Assembly: GCF_014640435.1 (NCBI RefSeq) | Contig: NZ_BMGY01000002.1 | Location: forward strand, 1 to 64,000 | Reading direction: 5' to 3' | From: Hymenobacter frigidus | Lineage (GTDB): Bacteria > Bacteroidota > Bacteroidia > Cytophagales > Hymenobacteraceae | DNA length: 64,000 nt | Shown: positions 1 through 9,100 of the stretch, piece by piece | How the letters are laid out: the number at the start of each line of letters is the position of its first letter | Position numbering within the stretch: the stretch's first letter is position 1 | Translations under genes and position numbers: made by a program | Notes under the pieces: model-generated | What the model saw: only the letters and a program-made list of their open reading frames with translations | What the model was told of the DNA's origin: nothing | Databases searched by the model: none

Positions 1-31
1 ACGCATCGAACACGTCTTAATGGAGGTCGGC

Positions 32-53
32 CAAAAGTACACCGTTACTTTTG
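32..53. promoter_or_regulatory. Short inverted repeat with promoter-like end
   Basis: CAAAAGTA (32-39) and TACTTTTG (46-53) form an 8-bp inverted repeat with a 6-nt spacer. The right arm resembles a -7 box. No gene that it would serve is visible between the window edge and the Mpo1-like gene, so it may belong to a gene to the left. Function is unassigned. Confidence 0.25.
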
Positions 54-62
54 CGTGACTAC

Positions 63-533
63 TTAATACCCCCAACCCAAGCGGCGGTACACGAAATGCA
101 GCAGCCACAGCGGCCCAATCAGCAGGAACTGCAGGTCCTTCAGGAAGCTGGGTTTTTGGCCTCCCACTTTGTGGCCCCAGAACTGGCCCACCCAGGCCAG
201 GGCAAAAATGATGAGGCAAATGCCCCATAACGGCAGCACCGCCACGCCCGCTACCACGCGCAGCATAGCCGCCATGGCCACCCACACCAGCACCATGCCC
301 AGCGCCAGCCGGCCGCTCAGGCGCACGTAGTAGAGCAGGGCCAGCGCCATTACCAGGGTGCCCCAGTTCAGCCACGGGCTGCTGTTTTGGATGGCCACGG
401 GAGCTGGTATTGACCACAGCAGGCCCAGCGGCGAGAACATTATCAGCGGCACGCACACCCAGTGCACCAGCTTGTTGGTGGAGTTTTAGTGGCTTTCGCC
501 GTATTCGGACAGCAGGGCGGAGAGGGCGGCCAT
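63..533 (-). pseudogene. Mpo1/DUF962-family protein interrupted by one in-frame stop
   Basis: Reading from an ATG at 533, the frame gives MAALSALLSEYGESH, then TAA at 488-486, then NSTNKLVHWVCVP and an open frame to 63. Together this is 156 residues, the usual size of bacterial DUF962/Mpo1-like membrane proteins, whose N-terminus normally reads YGESHQNPTNKLxHW. The stop sits exactly where the family has Gln, so a single CAA-to-TAA change explains it. The remainder has about four hydrophobic segments and is intact. Yeast Mpo1 is an Fe-dependent dioxygenase of 2-hydroxy fatty acids that uses conserved histidines; the His of the ESH motif lies just before the stop. Restart at GTG 467 would give a 134-residue protein lacking it. 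Either a recent pseudogene, a sequencing error, or a shortened protein. Confidence 0.8.
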
Positions 534-580
534 AGAGAATGAAAGAAGGCGGGACGGACACCCGCCAAATTAGCACAAAA

Positions 581-606
581 AAAGCCTTCCCAATCGGGAA
601 GGCTTT
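581..606 (-). terminator. Hairpin terminator after the dienelactone hydrolase gene
   Basis: AAAGCCTTCCC (581-591) pairs with GGGAAGGCTTT (596-606) around a 4-nt loop, with a T-run on the minus strand at 580-577. It lies 24 nt beyond the hydrolase stop codon and before the Mpo1-like gene. Confidence 0.85.
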
Positions 607-629
607 TCGGATTTCGGCAGACCAAAAGC

Positions 630-1502
630 TTACGCTTTCACCTTGAACTTGCCGCGCAGGTAGGTAAGGGCTTGGCCGTGGGCCTTGGCGGCGTACTCCT
701 TGTTGAACTTGGGGTTGGAGGGATTGGCGAAGGCATGGTCGGCTTCGTAGCTCACCACGGTTACCTTTTTGCCAGCGCTGGCCATGTCCTTTTTGAATTG
801 GCCCACCACCTCGGCGTTAATCCATTTATCCTGGCTGGCGAAGATGCCCAGCACGTCAGTATTCAGGGTTTTGAGCTTGGCCACGTCCTTTTCGGGCATG
901 CCGTAGTACATCACGCAGCCCACGGTTTGCTTGCCGCCGAGCAGGGCTTCCTGTAGGCTCCAGCCGCCGCCAAAGCACCAGCCGATGCTGGCCAGCTGCG
1001 CCTTGGGGCCGGCGTACAGTTGGGCACCTTTGAGGATGGCCGCGGCGCGTTCGGTTTTCACCTCGCCCATGTATTTGCCGGCATCTTCGGGCGTGGTGGC
1101 CAGTTTACCGTCGTACAAATCCACGGCGATGACGTTCACGCCGGGCATTTCGGCGGCGAAAGTGGCGGCTTCCTTTTTGATGTAATCGTTCAGGCCCCAC
1201 CACTCATGAATCACGAACAGGTATTTGTTGGAAGGCTTGGCGCTCTTGATTTCGAAGCCCTTGCCGGTGCTGCCGTCCGGGGTTTTGAATTCAATCATTT
1301 TGCCTTCGCCCTTAAATTCGTAGGGCAGGGGTGCATCGTGGCCGCCCGAGAAGTCTTTGTCGGCGGCGAGCATGGCGAAGGCCTCCGTGGCCGAAGCCGA
1401 GAGGTTGCCGGCGGGCCGGGCGCAGCAGCTGGCCATTTTTTGGGCCGAAGCGGAGAAGGTCAGGCCCAAGGCCAGGGCCCCGAGGGTGAGAATTTTTTTC
1501 AT
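630..1502 (-). CDS. Secreted dienelactone hydrolase family protein
   Basis: A 290-residue alpha/beta hydrolase. The start is set at ATG 1502, because it opens a clear signal peptide (MKKILTLGALALGLTFSASA) which the longer frame upstream would bury. The nucleophile elbow reads GWCFGG, so the nucleophile is Cys, as in dienelactone hydrolases. The acid is probably Asp in ASQDKW and the base His in EADHAFAN. Family members hydrolyse cyclic dienelactones or other small esters. The export signal argues for a periplasmic or outer role here rather than the classic cytosolic chlorocatechol pathway, and no other gene of that pathway is nearby. Substrate unknown. Confidence 0.85.
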   Translation of the reverse strand: MKKILTLGALALGLTFSASAQKMASCCARPAGNLSASATEAFAMLAADKDFSGGHDAPLPYEFKGEGKMIEFKTPDGSTGKGFEIKSAKPSNKYLFVIHEWWGLNDYIKKEAATFAAEMPGVNVIAVDLYDGKLATTPEDAGKYMGEVKTERAAAILKGAQLYAGPKAQLASIGWCFGGGWSLQEALLGGKQTVGCVMYYGMPEKDVAKLKTLNTDVLGIFASQDKWINAEVVGQFKKDMASAGKKVTVVSYEADHAFANPSNPKFNKEYAAKAHGQALTYLRGKFKVKA

Positions 1503-1616
1503 TGGTAAGGTGAAATGGAGAGTGTGAGTGAGAAACTGATTGATGTACCAACAGCTAATTTCCAAAACTACCCGGCTCGTTCTAAGTCAACCTGTGTCTT
1601 GGGGGCGAGTGGCAGC

Positions 1617-1642
1617 AAAACGCCGGCCAATGGGGGCCGGCG
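1617..1642 (-). terminator. Hairpin terminator after the AarF/ABC1 gene
   Basis: CGCCGGCC (1621-1628) pairs with GGCCGGCG (1635-1642), followed on the minus strand by a short T-run at 1620-1617. It lies 45 nt beyond the AarF stop codon. Confidence 0.65.
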
Positions 1643-1686
1643 CTCGGTAAGCGGAACAGGGCTGCGGTACCAAAAAACGGATTGGC

Positions 1687-2997
1687 TTAGCTCAGTACAA
1701 TGTGGGTTTCAATCACCGCGCCCAACTCTGTGAGCAGCGCAAACAGGCCCACGTAGGTTCGGTTGAGGTAAATGAAGTGCTCGGAGCCGCGGGGCTCGCG
1801 CTGTTTGCGCAGCTCGGGGTCGGCCATCAGGTCGTCGCCCAGGGCGTAGAGGGCCGCCATGTAGCTGGGGTCGCCGAAGTCGAAGGTGGCTTGCCGGAAG
1901 GGGCGGCCCACCAGTTCCAACGACACTTGCATGGTGCGCAGGTACAGCGCCCACATGGCCGGCGCGTCGGTGGAGCGGAGTACACCGGCTTCGGTGAGCA
2001 GCTCGGCCAGTCGGGATTCGTCGGCTATGGTCTCAGCGGCCAGCAGAGCGGTGAAGAGATGGTACACGTCCATCGGCACGTCTTTCACGCACCCAAAATC
2101 GAGCACGCCGAGGGTGCCGCCGTTCTCAACGCGCAACAGGAAATTGCCGGGGTGCGGGTCGGCGTGCAGCTGGTGCAGCGTGTTGAACTGGAACTGGTAG
2201 AAATTCCAGAGCGCCTGGCCGAGCTGGTTGCGCACCTCCTGAGTGGGGGTGGTGGCCAGAAATTCTTTGAGGTGCTGGCCGCCGAGCCAGTCCATGGTCA
2301 GGATGCGCTTGGTGGAGAACTCGGGGTAGTAGGCGGGGAACTCCAGGTTTTTCAGCTCCTGGCATCGGGCCGCAATTTCCTGGCCGCGCCGCAGCTCCAG
2401 GGTGTAGTCGGTTTCTTCGAGCAGCCGGGTTTCCACTTCCTCCAGGTAGGGGCGTACCTGGGCTTCGTTCAGGCCCATGACGCGCAGAGCAATGGGCTTC
2501 ACCAGCCGGATATCCGACTTGATGCTGTCGGCCACGCCGGGGTATTGCACCTTCACAGCCAATGCTTTGCCATCCTTGCGGGCAAAATGAACCTGCCCGA
2601 TGCTGGCGGCCTGCCGGGCCTCGGGCTCAAACTCATCAAAAAGCTGAAACGGCGATTTCCCGAACGCGTCCCGAAAGGATTTTATCACCAGCGGGCCGGA
2701 AAGCGGCGGCGTCGAGTACTGGGCCTTGGCAAACTGGTCGGCGTAGGCCGTGGGCAGCATATTTTTCTCCATGGCCAGCATCTGGGCCACTTTCAGCACG
2801 GAGCCTTTCATCTCACTCAGCGTGCCGTAGAGTTCGGCGGCGTTGGCGGTGTGCAGGTCCTCGGTGGTCGACTCGGCCCCGACGGCTCTCTTGGCGTAGT
2901 GCTTCACGTAGTTGGCCCCCACGTTGAAGCCAGTTTTGGCAAAGCGGGCGGCGCGGGCTACCTTGGTGGTAGGCAGCGAAGTTTGGGGTTCATCCAT
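1687..2997 (-). CDS. AarF/ABC1/UbiB (Coq8-like) kinase family protein
   Basis: A 436-residue atypical kinase of the ABC1/UbiB/Coq8 family. Visible motifs are the N-terminal KxGQ-like segment GSVLKVAQMLAMEKN (the usual Gly is Val here), the Ala-rich loop AASIGQVHFA, the ATP lysine in AVKVQYPG, the catalytic segment HADPHPGNFLL and the metal-binding DFG in VLDFGCVKD. Coq8/UbiB proteins support quinone synthesis by an ATPase-like activity. Here the gene is the last of a minus-strand block SDR - photolyase - TetR-like - ABC1, separated from the rest by a 62-bp-arm palindrome. A role in membrane lipid or quinone physiology linked to that block is inference. Confidence 0.88.
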   Translation of the reverse strand: MDEPQTSLPTTKVARAARFAKTGFNVGANYVKHYAKRAVGAESTTEDLHTANAAELYGTLSEMKGSVLKVAQMLAMEKNMLPTAYADQFAKAQYSTPPLSGPLVIKSFRDAFGKSPFQLFDEFEPEARQAASIGQVHFARKDGKALAVKVQYPGVADSIKSDIRLVKPIALRVMGLNEAQVRPYLEEVETRLLEETDYTLELRRGQEIAARCQELKNLEFPAYYPEFSTKRILTMDWLGGQHLKEFLATTPTQEVRNQLGQALWNFYQFQFNTLHQLHADPHPGNFLLRVENGGTLGVLDFGCVKDVPMDVYHLFTALLAAETIADESRLAELLTEAGVLRSTDAPAMWALYLRTMQVSLELVGRPFRQATFDFGDPSYMAALYALGDDLMADPELRKQREPRGSEHFIYLNRTYVGLFALLTELGAVIETHIVLS

Positions 2998-3060
2998 TAA
3001 GGCAGTTATCAGTTTAGCGAATTGAACGTCGTGCCGAGAGCCACCCGGGCATCTGTAAGT

Positions 3061-3216
3061 AGTGGTGAGTAATTAGTGATTAATCGAACGTCATGCCGAG
3101 CGCAGCCGAGGCATCTCGCGTGGGGGAGTAAACCAATCGATTGAGTCACTGCTGCACGCGAGATGCCTCGGCTGCGCTCGGCATGACGTTCGATTAATCA
3201 CTAATTACTCACCACT
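3061..3216. repeat. Dispersed palindrome, copy 1 (62-bp perfect arms)
   Basis: Positions 3061-3122 are the exact reverse complement of 3155-3216, with a 32-nt loop. The core GTCATGCCGAGCGCAGCCGA recurs in other copies in this window. The outer 25 bp, built from AGTAATTAGTGATTAAT, are specific to this copy. It separates the TetR-like and AarF genes, both on the minus strand, and could act as an attenuator or mRNA stabiliser. Confidence 0.95.
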
Positions 3217-3225
3217 AATCACGAA

Positions 3226-3855
3226 CTACCTCTGTATCAGAAACCGCACGAAGTCCACGGCCGAATCCAGCGTGTTGCGGCCCACCAAATCGAAACTCAA
3301 GGTCACTGCTTTTTCCACGGCGGCGTCACTACGCTCAAAATTGGCGGACTTGTCTTTGGCAAAAAAGCCGAGCACGAACAGCACCTGCTGCCAGAAAAAG
3401 CGCGGGTAACCATCCTGCACCAGCGCGCGGTTGGCAATTTCGCCGCTCACGCGGCCATCGCGCAGCAAGTCGCCCACGAAGTGCTCAAAGTCCTGCCGAA
3501 AATCGTCGAGCACGCGGGGCGTGAGGCCGGGCATTTTCTGGATGGAGCGGCGCAGGCTCATCAGGGCGTAGGAGCGGTTGTTTTTGAGGATTTCAAGCAG
3601 CGTGTAATAGAATGCCAGCAGCTTTTCGCGGCTGCCGTAGCCAGCATACACGGGTTCGGCGGCGGCGGTTTCGCGGGCGCGTCGGCCAAAGTCGGACCAT
3701 ATTTCGCGGTCGATGGCGCTGAAATCGGCGTAAAACTTGTAGAACTCCTGCTCGGCTATGCCCAGCTGCTTGGTGAGCTTGAACACCGACTGCGGCGGGT
3801 GGCCTTCGTTGAGCACGAAGTCAAGATAGGCTTGTTTGATGCGGTCTTTTTCCAT
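3226..3855 (-). CDS. TetR/AcrR family transcriptional regulator
   Basis: A 209-residue protein. The start is set at ATG 3855 (MEKDRIKQAYLDF), because everything upstream in the frame overlaps the photolyase gene and reads as its shadow. The first ~55 residues fit a TetR helix-turn-helix (SVFKLTKQLGIAEQEFYKFY). The rest is an all-helical ligand and dimerisation domain with the conserved-looking PRFFWQQVLFVLGFFAKD. It lies 44 nt after the photolyase stop and is probably co-transcribed with photolyase and SDR. A palindrome, GGTTTGCAAACC at 5981-5992 before the SDR gene, is a candidate operator. The ligand is unknown. Confidence 0.75.
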   Translation of the reverse strand: MEKDRIKQAYLDFVLNEGHPPQSVFKLTKQLGIAEQEFYKFYADFSAIDREIWSDFGRRARETAAAEPVYAGYGSREKLLAFYYTLLEILKNNRSYALMSLRRSIQKMPGLTPRVLDDFRQDFEHFVGDLLRDGRVSGEIANRALVQDGYPRFFWQQVLFVLGFFAKDKSANFERSDAAVEKAVTLSFDLVGRNTLDSAVDFVRFLIQR

Positions 3856-3899
3856 GCCAATGTAACCGATTGGAAGGCCGGTAGGTTCGGTCTGTATTA

Positions 3900-5225
3900 T
3901 TACGAGGCCGCAATCCGGGCCGCCCGAATGGCCTCCACCGAACGCTCTCGCGCAAACTTGTGCTCTACAATCGGGGCGGGGTACTTCGACGTTCCGACCT
4001 CCGGCACCCAGCGCTTCACGTATTTCATTTCGGGGTCCACTTTTTCGAGCTGACTGTCCGGGCTGTATACCCGGAACCACGGGGCGGAAATGGCCCCGGT
4101 GCCGGCCATCCACTGCCAGTTGCCCACGTTGTTGGCCATTTCGTAGTCGAGCAGCTTGTCGGCAAAATACTTTTCGCCCCAGCGCCAGTCGATGAACAGG
4201 TGCTTCACCAGGAAGCCGGCCACGGTCATGCGCACGCGGTTGGGGAGGTAGCCGGTTTTGTTGAGCTCGCGCATGCCGGCATCTACCAGCGGGTAGCCGG
4301 TGCGGCCTTCGCACCAGGCCCGGAACTCGTCCTCGTTGTTGCGGTAGGAGAGGTGCCGCATCTTGGGGTCGTAGCTCTCGGTGGCGGTGTTAGGATAGTG
4401 CCAGAGCAGCATCATGAAGAAATCCCGCCAGATAATTTCGGCCAGCAACTTCTGATTCAGGGCTTTGGCCTGCTGCATCACCTGGCGCACGCTAAGCGTG
4501 CCAAAGCGGAGGCTCAGCGACTCGCGGGTGGTGCCGTGCTCGTTGGCGGGGGTGTTGCGGGTGTTGTGGTAGTTGCGGACCAGGCTATCGGCCGGCAGCT
4601 TATCGGGCGGAAAGTATTGCTCACGGCGCTCGAAACCCATGCTTTCCAGGGTCGGGCGCTTGCCGGCTCTCTCCGGGGCTATTGGGTGTAGGTTTTCCTT
4701 GTTGAAGTCCCCCGTCGAGCCGTAGGGCAGCAGCATTTCGTCGGTCAGCCTGGCGGTGTAGGTCTTTAAATAAGCGCCAAATACCTTGGGCACCGTGCCC
4801 GATTTCGTCATTATCTCATCCTTGGCAAAGATGACCTGGTCCTTATATAGGTAGAAGTCCACGCCGTGCTTCTCCAGCAGCTTGGCCACGGCGGTGTCGC
4901 GCTCGGCGGCGTAGGGCTCGTAGTCCTCGTTGGTGTGCACGGCGGCCACCTCAAATTCCTTCACCAACGCCTCCAGCACGGCCAGCGGCTGGCCGTAGCG
5001 GGCCAAAAAAGTGCCGCCCGCTGCCTCGGTTTCCTGCGCCAGCTTTTCTACTTCGTCAAAGATGTAGGTGAGCCGGGCATCGGCCTTATCGGGCAAATGG
5101 TTGAGAATTTCCTTGTCGTAAATGAACAGCGGTACCACGGGCAAGCCGCTGGCCAGCGCCGCCGCCAGCCCGGCATTATCGTGAATGCGCAAGTCGCGCC
5201 GGTGCCAGAAAATGCAGATTTTCAT
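3900..5225 (-). CDS. phrB: Cryptochrome/deoxyribodipyrimidine photolyase
   Basis: A 441-residue flavoprotein of the photolyase/cryptochrome superfamily, start MKICIFWHRRDLRIHDN. The N-terminal Rossmann-like antenna domain (about 1-130) is followed by the helical FAD domain with SLSLRFGTLSVRQ, EIIWRDFFMMLLWHYP, GRTGYPLVDAGMRELN, NRVRMTVAGFLVKHL and the signature WGEKYFADKLLDYEMANNVGNWQW. The last is typical of CPD photolyases, which use blue light to split pyrimidine dimers. It starts 9 nt after the SDR stop, so the two genes are almost certainly one transcript. A signalling cryptochrome role cannot be excluded from sequence alone. Confidence 0.92.
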   Translation of the reverse strand: MKICIFWHRRDLRIHDNAGLAAALASGLPVVPLFIYDKEILNHLPDKADARLTYIFDEVEKLAQETEAAGGTFLARYGQPLAVLEALVKEFEVAAVHTNEDYEPYAAERDTAVAKLLEKHGVDFYLYKDQVIFAKDEIMTKSGTVPKVFGAYLKTYTARLTDEMLLPYGSTGDFNKENLHPIAPERAGKRPTLESMGFERREQYFPPDKLPADSLVRNYHNTRNTPANEHGTTRESLSLRFGTLSVRQVMQQAKALNQKLLAEIIWRDFFMMLLWHYPNTATESYDPKMRHLSYRNNEDEFRAWCEGRTGYPLVDAGMRELNKTGYLPNRVRMTVAGFLVKHLFIDWRWGEKYFADKLLDYEMANNVGNWQWMAGTGAISAPWFRVYSPDSQLEKVDPEMKYVKRWVPEVGTSKYPAPIVEHKFARERSVEAIRAARIAAS

Positions 5226-5234
5226 GCTTCTTGG

Positions 5235-5951
5235 TTACTTCAGCTTGCCCATGCCGCCATCCACGGCCATGGTCTGGCCGGTGACGAACGAGCTGTGGTC
5301 CGACAGCAGAAAGGAGGCCGTGTAGGCCAAATCCTCGGGCTGGCCGATGCGTTGCAAGGGGTGGCGCTTGGCTCCGGCTTCGGCCTTTTCGGGCGAGCTG
5401 AGCAGCACGGCGGCCAGCGGCGTGTTGGTGAGCGAGGGCGCAATGCAGTTCACGCGCACATTGCTGGCGGCATATTCGGCGGCCAGGGCTCGGGTGAGGC
5501 CCTCCACGGCGGCCTTGGCCGTGGCAATGCTGGCGTGGAAGCTCATGCCCGTATCGGCCGCTACGGTACTGAAAAGTACGACAGATGCTGTGCCTTCAGC
5601 CTTTTTCAGTCGTTTGATAGTGGCCTGGAGTACCCGCACGGCACCAAGCACGTTCAGGTCAAAATCAGCGGCAAAGTCAGCTACTGGTATCCGCTCGAAA
5701 GGGCGCAGCTTGATGCTGCCGGGGCAGTACACCACGCCGTGCAACACGTCGGGTAGGGTATCGAATGTTGTGCCCACTTCCTGGGTGGCATTGTATTCAA
5801 AGTGAGTGGTTTGCAACGCTTCCAACTCCGGCGAGCGGTGCCGCGAGGCCGTGAACAGGTTCGCGCCGAGGCCGTGCAGCAGGGTGGCCGTGGCTAAGCC
5901 AATGCCCGAGGAAGCACCAATAATGAGAATGTTTTTGTCGGAGAATTGCAT
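5235..5951 (-). CDS. SDR family oxidoreductase lacking the catalytic Tyr
   Basis: A 238-residue Rossmann-fold short-chain dehydrogenase. The cofactor motif is IGASSGIG at residues 11-18 and the C-terminus has the usual VTGQTMAVDGGMG. At the active site, the YxxxK motif reads IATAK within FHASIATAKAAVEGL: the Lys is kept but Ile replaces Tyr. Upstream the Ser position looks conserved (VVLFSTVAA). Such a protein may be a binding or regulatory SDR, or may use another general acid. It is the first gene of the block leading into photolyase. Substrate unknown. Confidence 0.85.
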   Translation of the reverse strand: MQFSDKNILIIGASSGIGLATATLLHGLGANLFTASRHRSPELEALQTTHFEYNATQEVGTTFDTLPDVLHGVVYCPGSIKLRPFERIPVADFAADFDLNVLGAVRVLQATIKRLKKAEGTASVVLFSTVAADTGMSFHASIATAKAAVEGLTRALAAEYAASNVRVNCIAPSLTNTPLAAVLLSSPEKAEAGAKRHPLQRIGQPEDLAYTASFLLSDHSSFVTGQTMAVDGGMGKLK

Positions 5952-5971
5952 GCCGGAGGCTGTTCAGGTGA

Positions 5972-5992
5972 GGTTTGCGTGGTTTGCAAACC
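5972..5992. promoter_or_regulatory. Palindromic candidate operator GGTTTGCAAACC
   Basis: A perfect 12-bp palindrome at 5981-5992 is preceded by a direct half-site GGTTTGC at 5972-5978. It lies 30-40 bp upstream of the SDR start and between the divergent SDR and pyc genes. This is a plausible binding site for the TetR-like regulator encoded two genes downstream; that link is inferred from position. Confidence 0.45.
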
Positions 5993-6115
5993 CCAGAAAG
6001 CGTGTAAGGTTTGGCCCGGTGAAGCGCGGGAGTCGTCCACCGGCCAGATTGGCCGCGCCAGAGAAAAACAGCGAATTTTCGCTCCTGATAAAGCGCTGCT
6101 AGCAGCCTTGTGCGT

Positions 6116-6123
6116 AGTTTCGC
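6116..6123 (+). promoter_or_regulatory. Probable -7 box for pyc (TAGTTTCG)
   Basis: TAGTTTCG fits the Bacteroidota TAnnTTYG element and lies 30 nt before the pyc ATG. No clear TTG stands about 20 bp upstream, so support is partial. Confidence 0.45.
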
Positions 6124-6153
6124 CGTAAGCGCGCCAAATTCCCACCCCACTCC

Positions 6154-9100
6154 ATGAATATAACTAAACTCCTGGTCGCCAACCGCGGCGAAATTGCCAT
6201 TCGTGTGCTGCGCGCCGCCACCGAGCTCAACATCCCCACGGTGGCCGTGTACACCTACGAGGACCGGTACTCGCTGCACCGCTACAAGGCCGATGAAGCC
6301 TACCAAATTGGTCGCGACGACGAGCCCCTCAAGCCGTATCTGGACATTGAAGGCCTGCTGCGCGTAGCCAAGGAGAACGGGGCCAATGCCATTCATCCCG
6401 GCTACGGCTTCCTTTCCGAAAACGCCACGCTCTCGCGGCGCTGTGCCGAGGAAGGCATCATCTTCGTCGGCCCCCGGCCCGAGGTGATGGAAGCCCTCGG
6501 CGACAAAGTGCGGGCCAAGGAAGTGGCGATGCAGTGCCAAGTGCCCCAAATTGAAAGCAGCGTGGCCGAGCTGGTCGATTTCGAAACCGCCCGTACCGAG
6601 GCCCACCGCATTGGCTACCCCGTGATGTTGAAGGCGGCCAGCGGCGGCGGCGGGCGCGGCATGCGCGTCATCCGCGACGATGAGCAGATGGAAAAAGGCT
6701 TTTTTGAAGCCCGTAACGAGGCCCTGAATGCGTTCGGCGATGACACCGTGTTCCTGGAGAAATTCGTGGAGCGCCCCAAGCACATTGAAGTGCAACTGGT
6801 GGGCGACCAGCACGGCAACCTCGTGCACCTCTACGAGCGCGACTGCTCGGTGCAGCGCCGCTTCCAGAAAGTGGTGGAAGTGGCCCCGGCCATGAACCTA
6901 CCCGACCACCAGCGCCACCTGCTGTATGAGTACGCCCTGCGCATTGGCCGGGCCGTGGGCTACGATAACGTGGGCACCGTAGAATTCCTGGTGAACCCCG
7001 AGCACGACCGGATTTACTTCATTGAAGTCAACCCCCGCATCCAAGTGGAGCACACCGTGACGGAGATGATTACGGGCGTGGACTTGATTAAAACGCAGCT
7101 TTTCATCGCGGCCGGCTACAAGCTCAGTGACCCCGAAATTGGCCTGGGCCCCGACGTGGTGCCGCTGCGGATTGGTTTTGCCATGCAGTGCCGCGTGACG
7201 ACGGAGAACCCCGAGAACGACTTCAAGCCCGATTACGGCACCATCGTGGCCTACCGGGCGGCGGGCGGTTTCGGCATTCGGCTCGATGAGGGCTCGGTGT
7301 ACCAAGGTGTGGTCGTGTCGCCGTTTTTCGATTCGATGCTGGTCAAAATCTCGGCCCACGCGCCCACGCTGCACGGCGCGGCCCAGAAAATGCTGCGCGC
7401 CCTGGATGAGTTTAGGGTGCGCGGCGTGCAGACCAACATTCAGTTTCTGAAAAATATCGTTGGCAACAAGGAGTTTCAGGAAGGCTACGCCAACGTCGAT
7501 TTCATCAAGGACCACCCTGAGCTGTTCACCTTCGACCCCCGGCAGGACCGTGCCACGCGCTTGCTCAGCCTCATCGGCGATGTGGTGGTGAACGGCAACC
7601 CCGATGTGAAGAACCTGCTCGACCCGCGCCACAACCCGCGCCGCCCGCGCCAGCCGCACTCCAACCACACCGCGCCCGCGCCCGGCACCAAGCAAAAACT
7701 GACCGAGCTGGGCCCCGAAGCCTTTGCCCAATGGCTGCGCGATGAGCCCCTGATTCACTACACCGACACCACCCTGCGCGATGCCCACCAAAGTCTGCTG
7801 GCCACCCGCATGCGCACCTGGGACATGCTGAAAGTGGCCGGGGCCTACGCCCAGCAGCACCCCCAAACCTTCTCGCTCGAAGTCTGGGGCGGGGCCACCT
7901 TCGACGTGGCCCTGCGCTTCCTGCACGAAGACCCGTGGGAGCGGCTGGCCAAGCTCCGCGAAGCCGTCCCGAACATCCTCTTGCAAATGCTCATTCGCGG
8001 GGCCAACGGCGTGGGCTACAAGGCCTATCCGGACAACCTCACCGAGCGGTTTGTGCAGCAGGCCGCCGAAACCGGCGTTGACGTATTTCGCATTTTCGAC
8101 TCGCTGAACTGGCTCAAGGGTATGGAATCCTGCATCGGCTTCGTGCGGAACAAAACCGACCGACTGGCCGAAGCCTGCATCTGCTACACCGGCGATATCC
8201 TCGACCCCAGCCGCACCAAGTACACCCTCGACTATTACCTCAAGCTGGCTAAGCAGCTGGAAGATGCCGGCGCCCACATCCTCTGCATCAAGGACATGGC
8301 CGGTTTGCTGAAGCCCTACGCCGCCACGGAGCTGATTCAGGGCCTGCGCGACACGGTGAAGCTGCCCATCCACCTGCACACCCACGACACGTCGTCGCTG
8401 CAGACCGCCACTTACCTGAAGGCTGTGGAGGTTGGCGTGAACGTCATCGACGTGGCCCTGGGCTCCTTATCGGGCCTGACCTCGCAGCCCAACTTCAATT
8501 CGGTGGTCGAAATGCTGCGCCACACGCCGCGCCACCGCGAGTTCAACCAAGCTTCCCTCAACGAGTTCAGCAACTACTGGGAGGCGGTGCGCGAAATGTA
8601 CTACCCGTTTGAGTCGGGCCTGAAGGCGGGCACGTCGGAAGTGTTTCAGCACGAGATTCCGGGCGGGCAGTATTCCAACCTACGTCCGCAGGCCGCTTCG
8701 CTGGGGCTGCTCGATAAGTTTGAGGAAGTGAAGCAGCGTTTCGCTGACGTGAACGACCTGTTTGGCGACATCGTGAAGGTGACGCCCAGCAGCAAAGTGG
8801 TGGGCGATATGGCTCTGTTTATGGTCAGCAACGGCCTCACGCCGGCCGATGTGATGGAACGCGGGGAAAGTTTGAACTTCCCGGAGTCCGTGCGCGACCT
8901 GTTTCGCGGCGACATCGGCCAGCCCGAAGGCGGCTGGCCCGCCGAGCTGCAAAAGCTGATTCTCAAGAACGAAACGCCCTTCACTGACCGGCCCAACGAG
9001 CACCTCGCGCCCATTGATTTTGACAAGGAATGGCCGGCGTTTCAGAAAAAATTCTCCGGCGCGAAATTCACCGATATGCTGTCTTCGCTGCTCTATCCCA

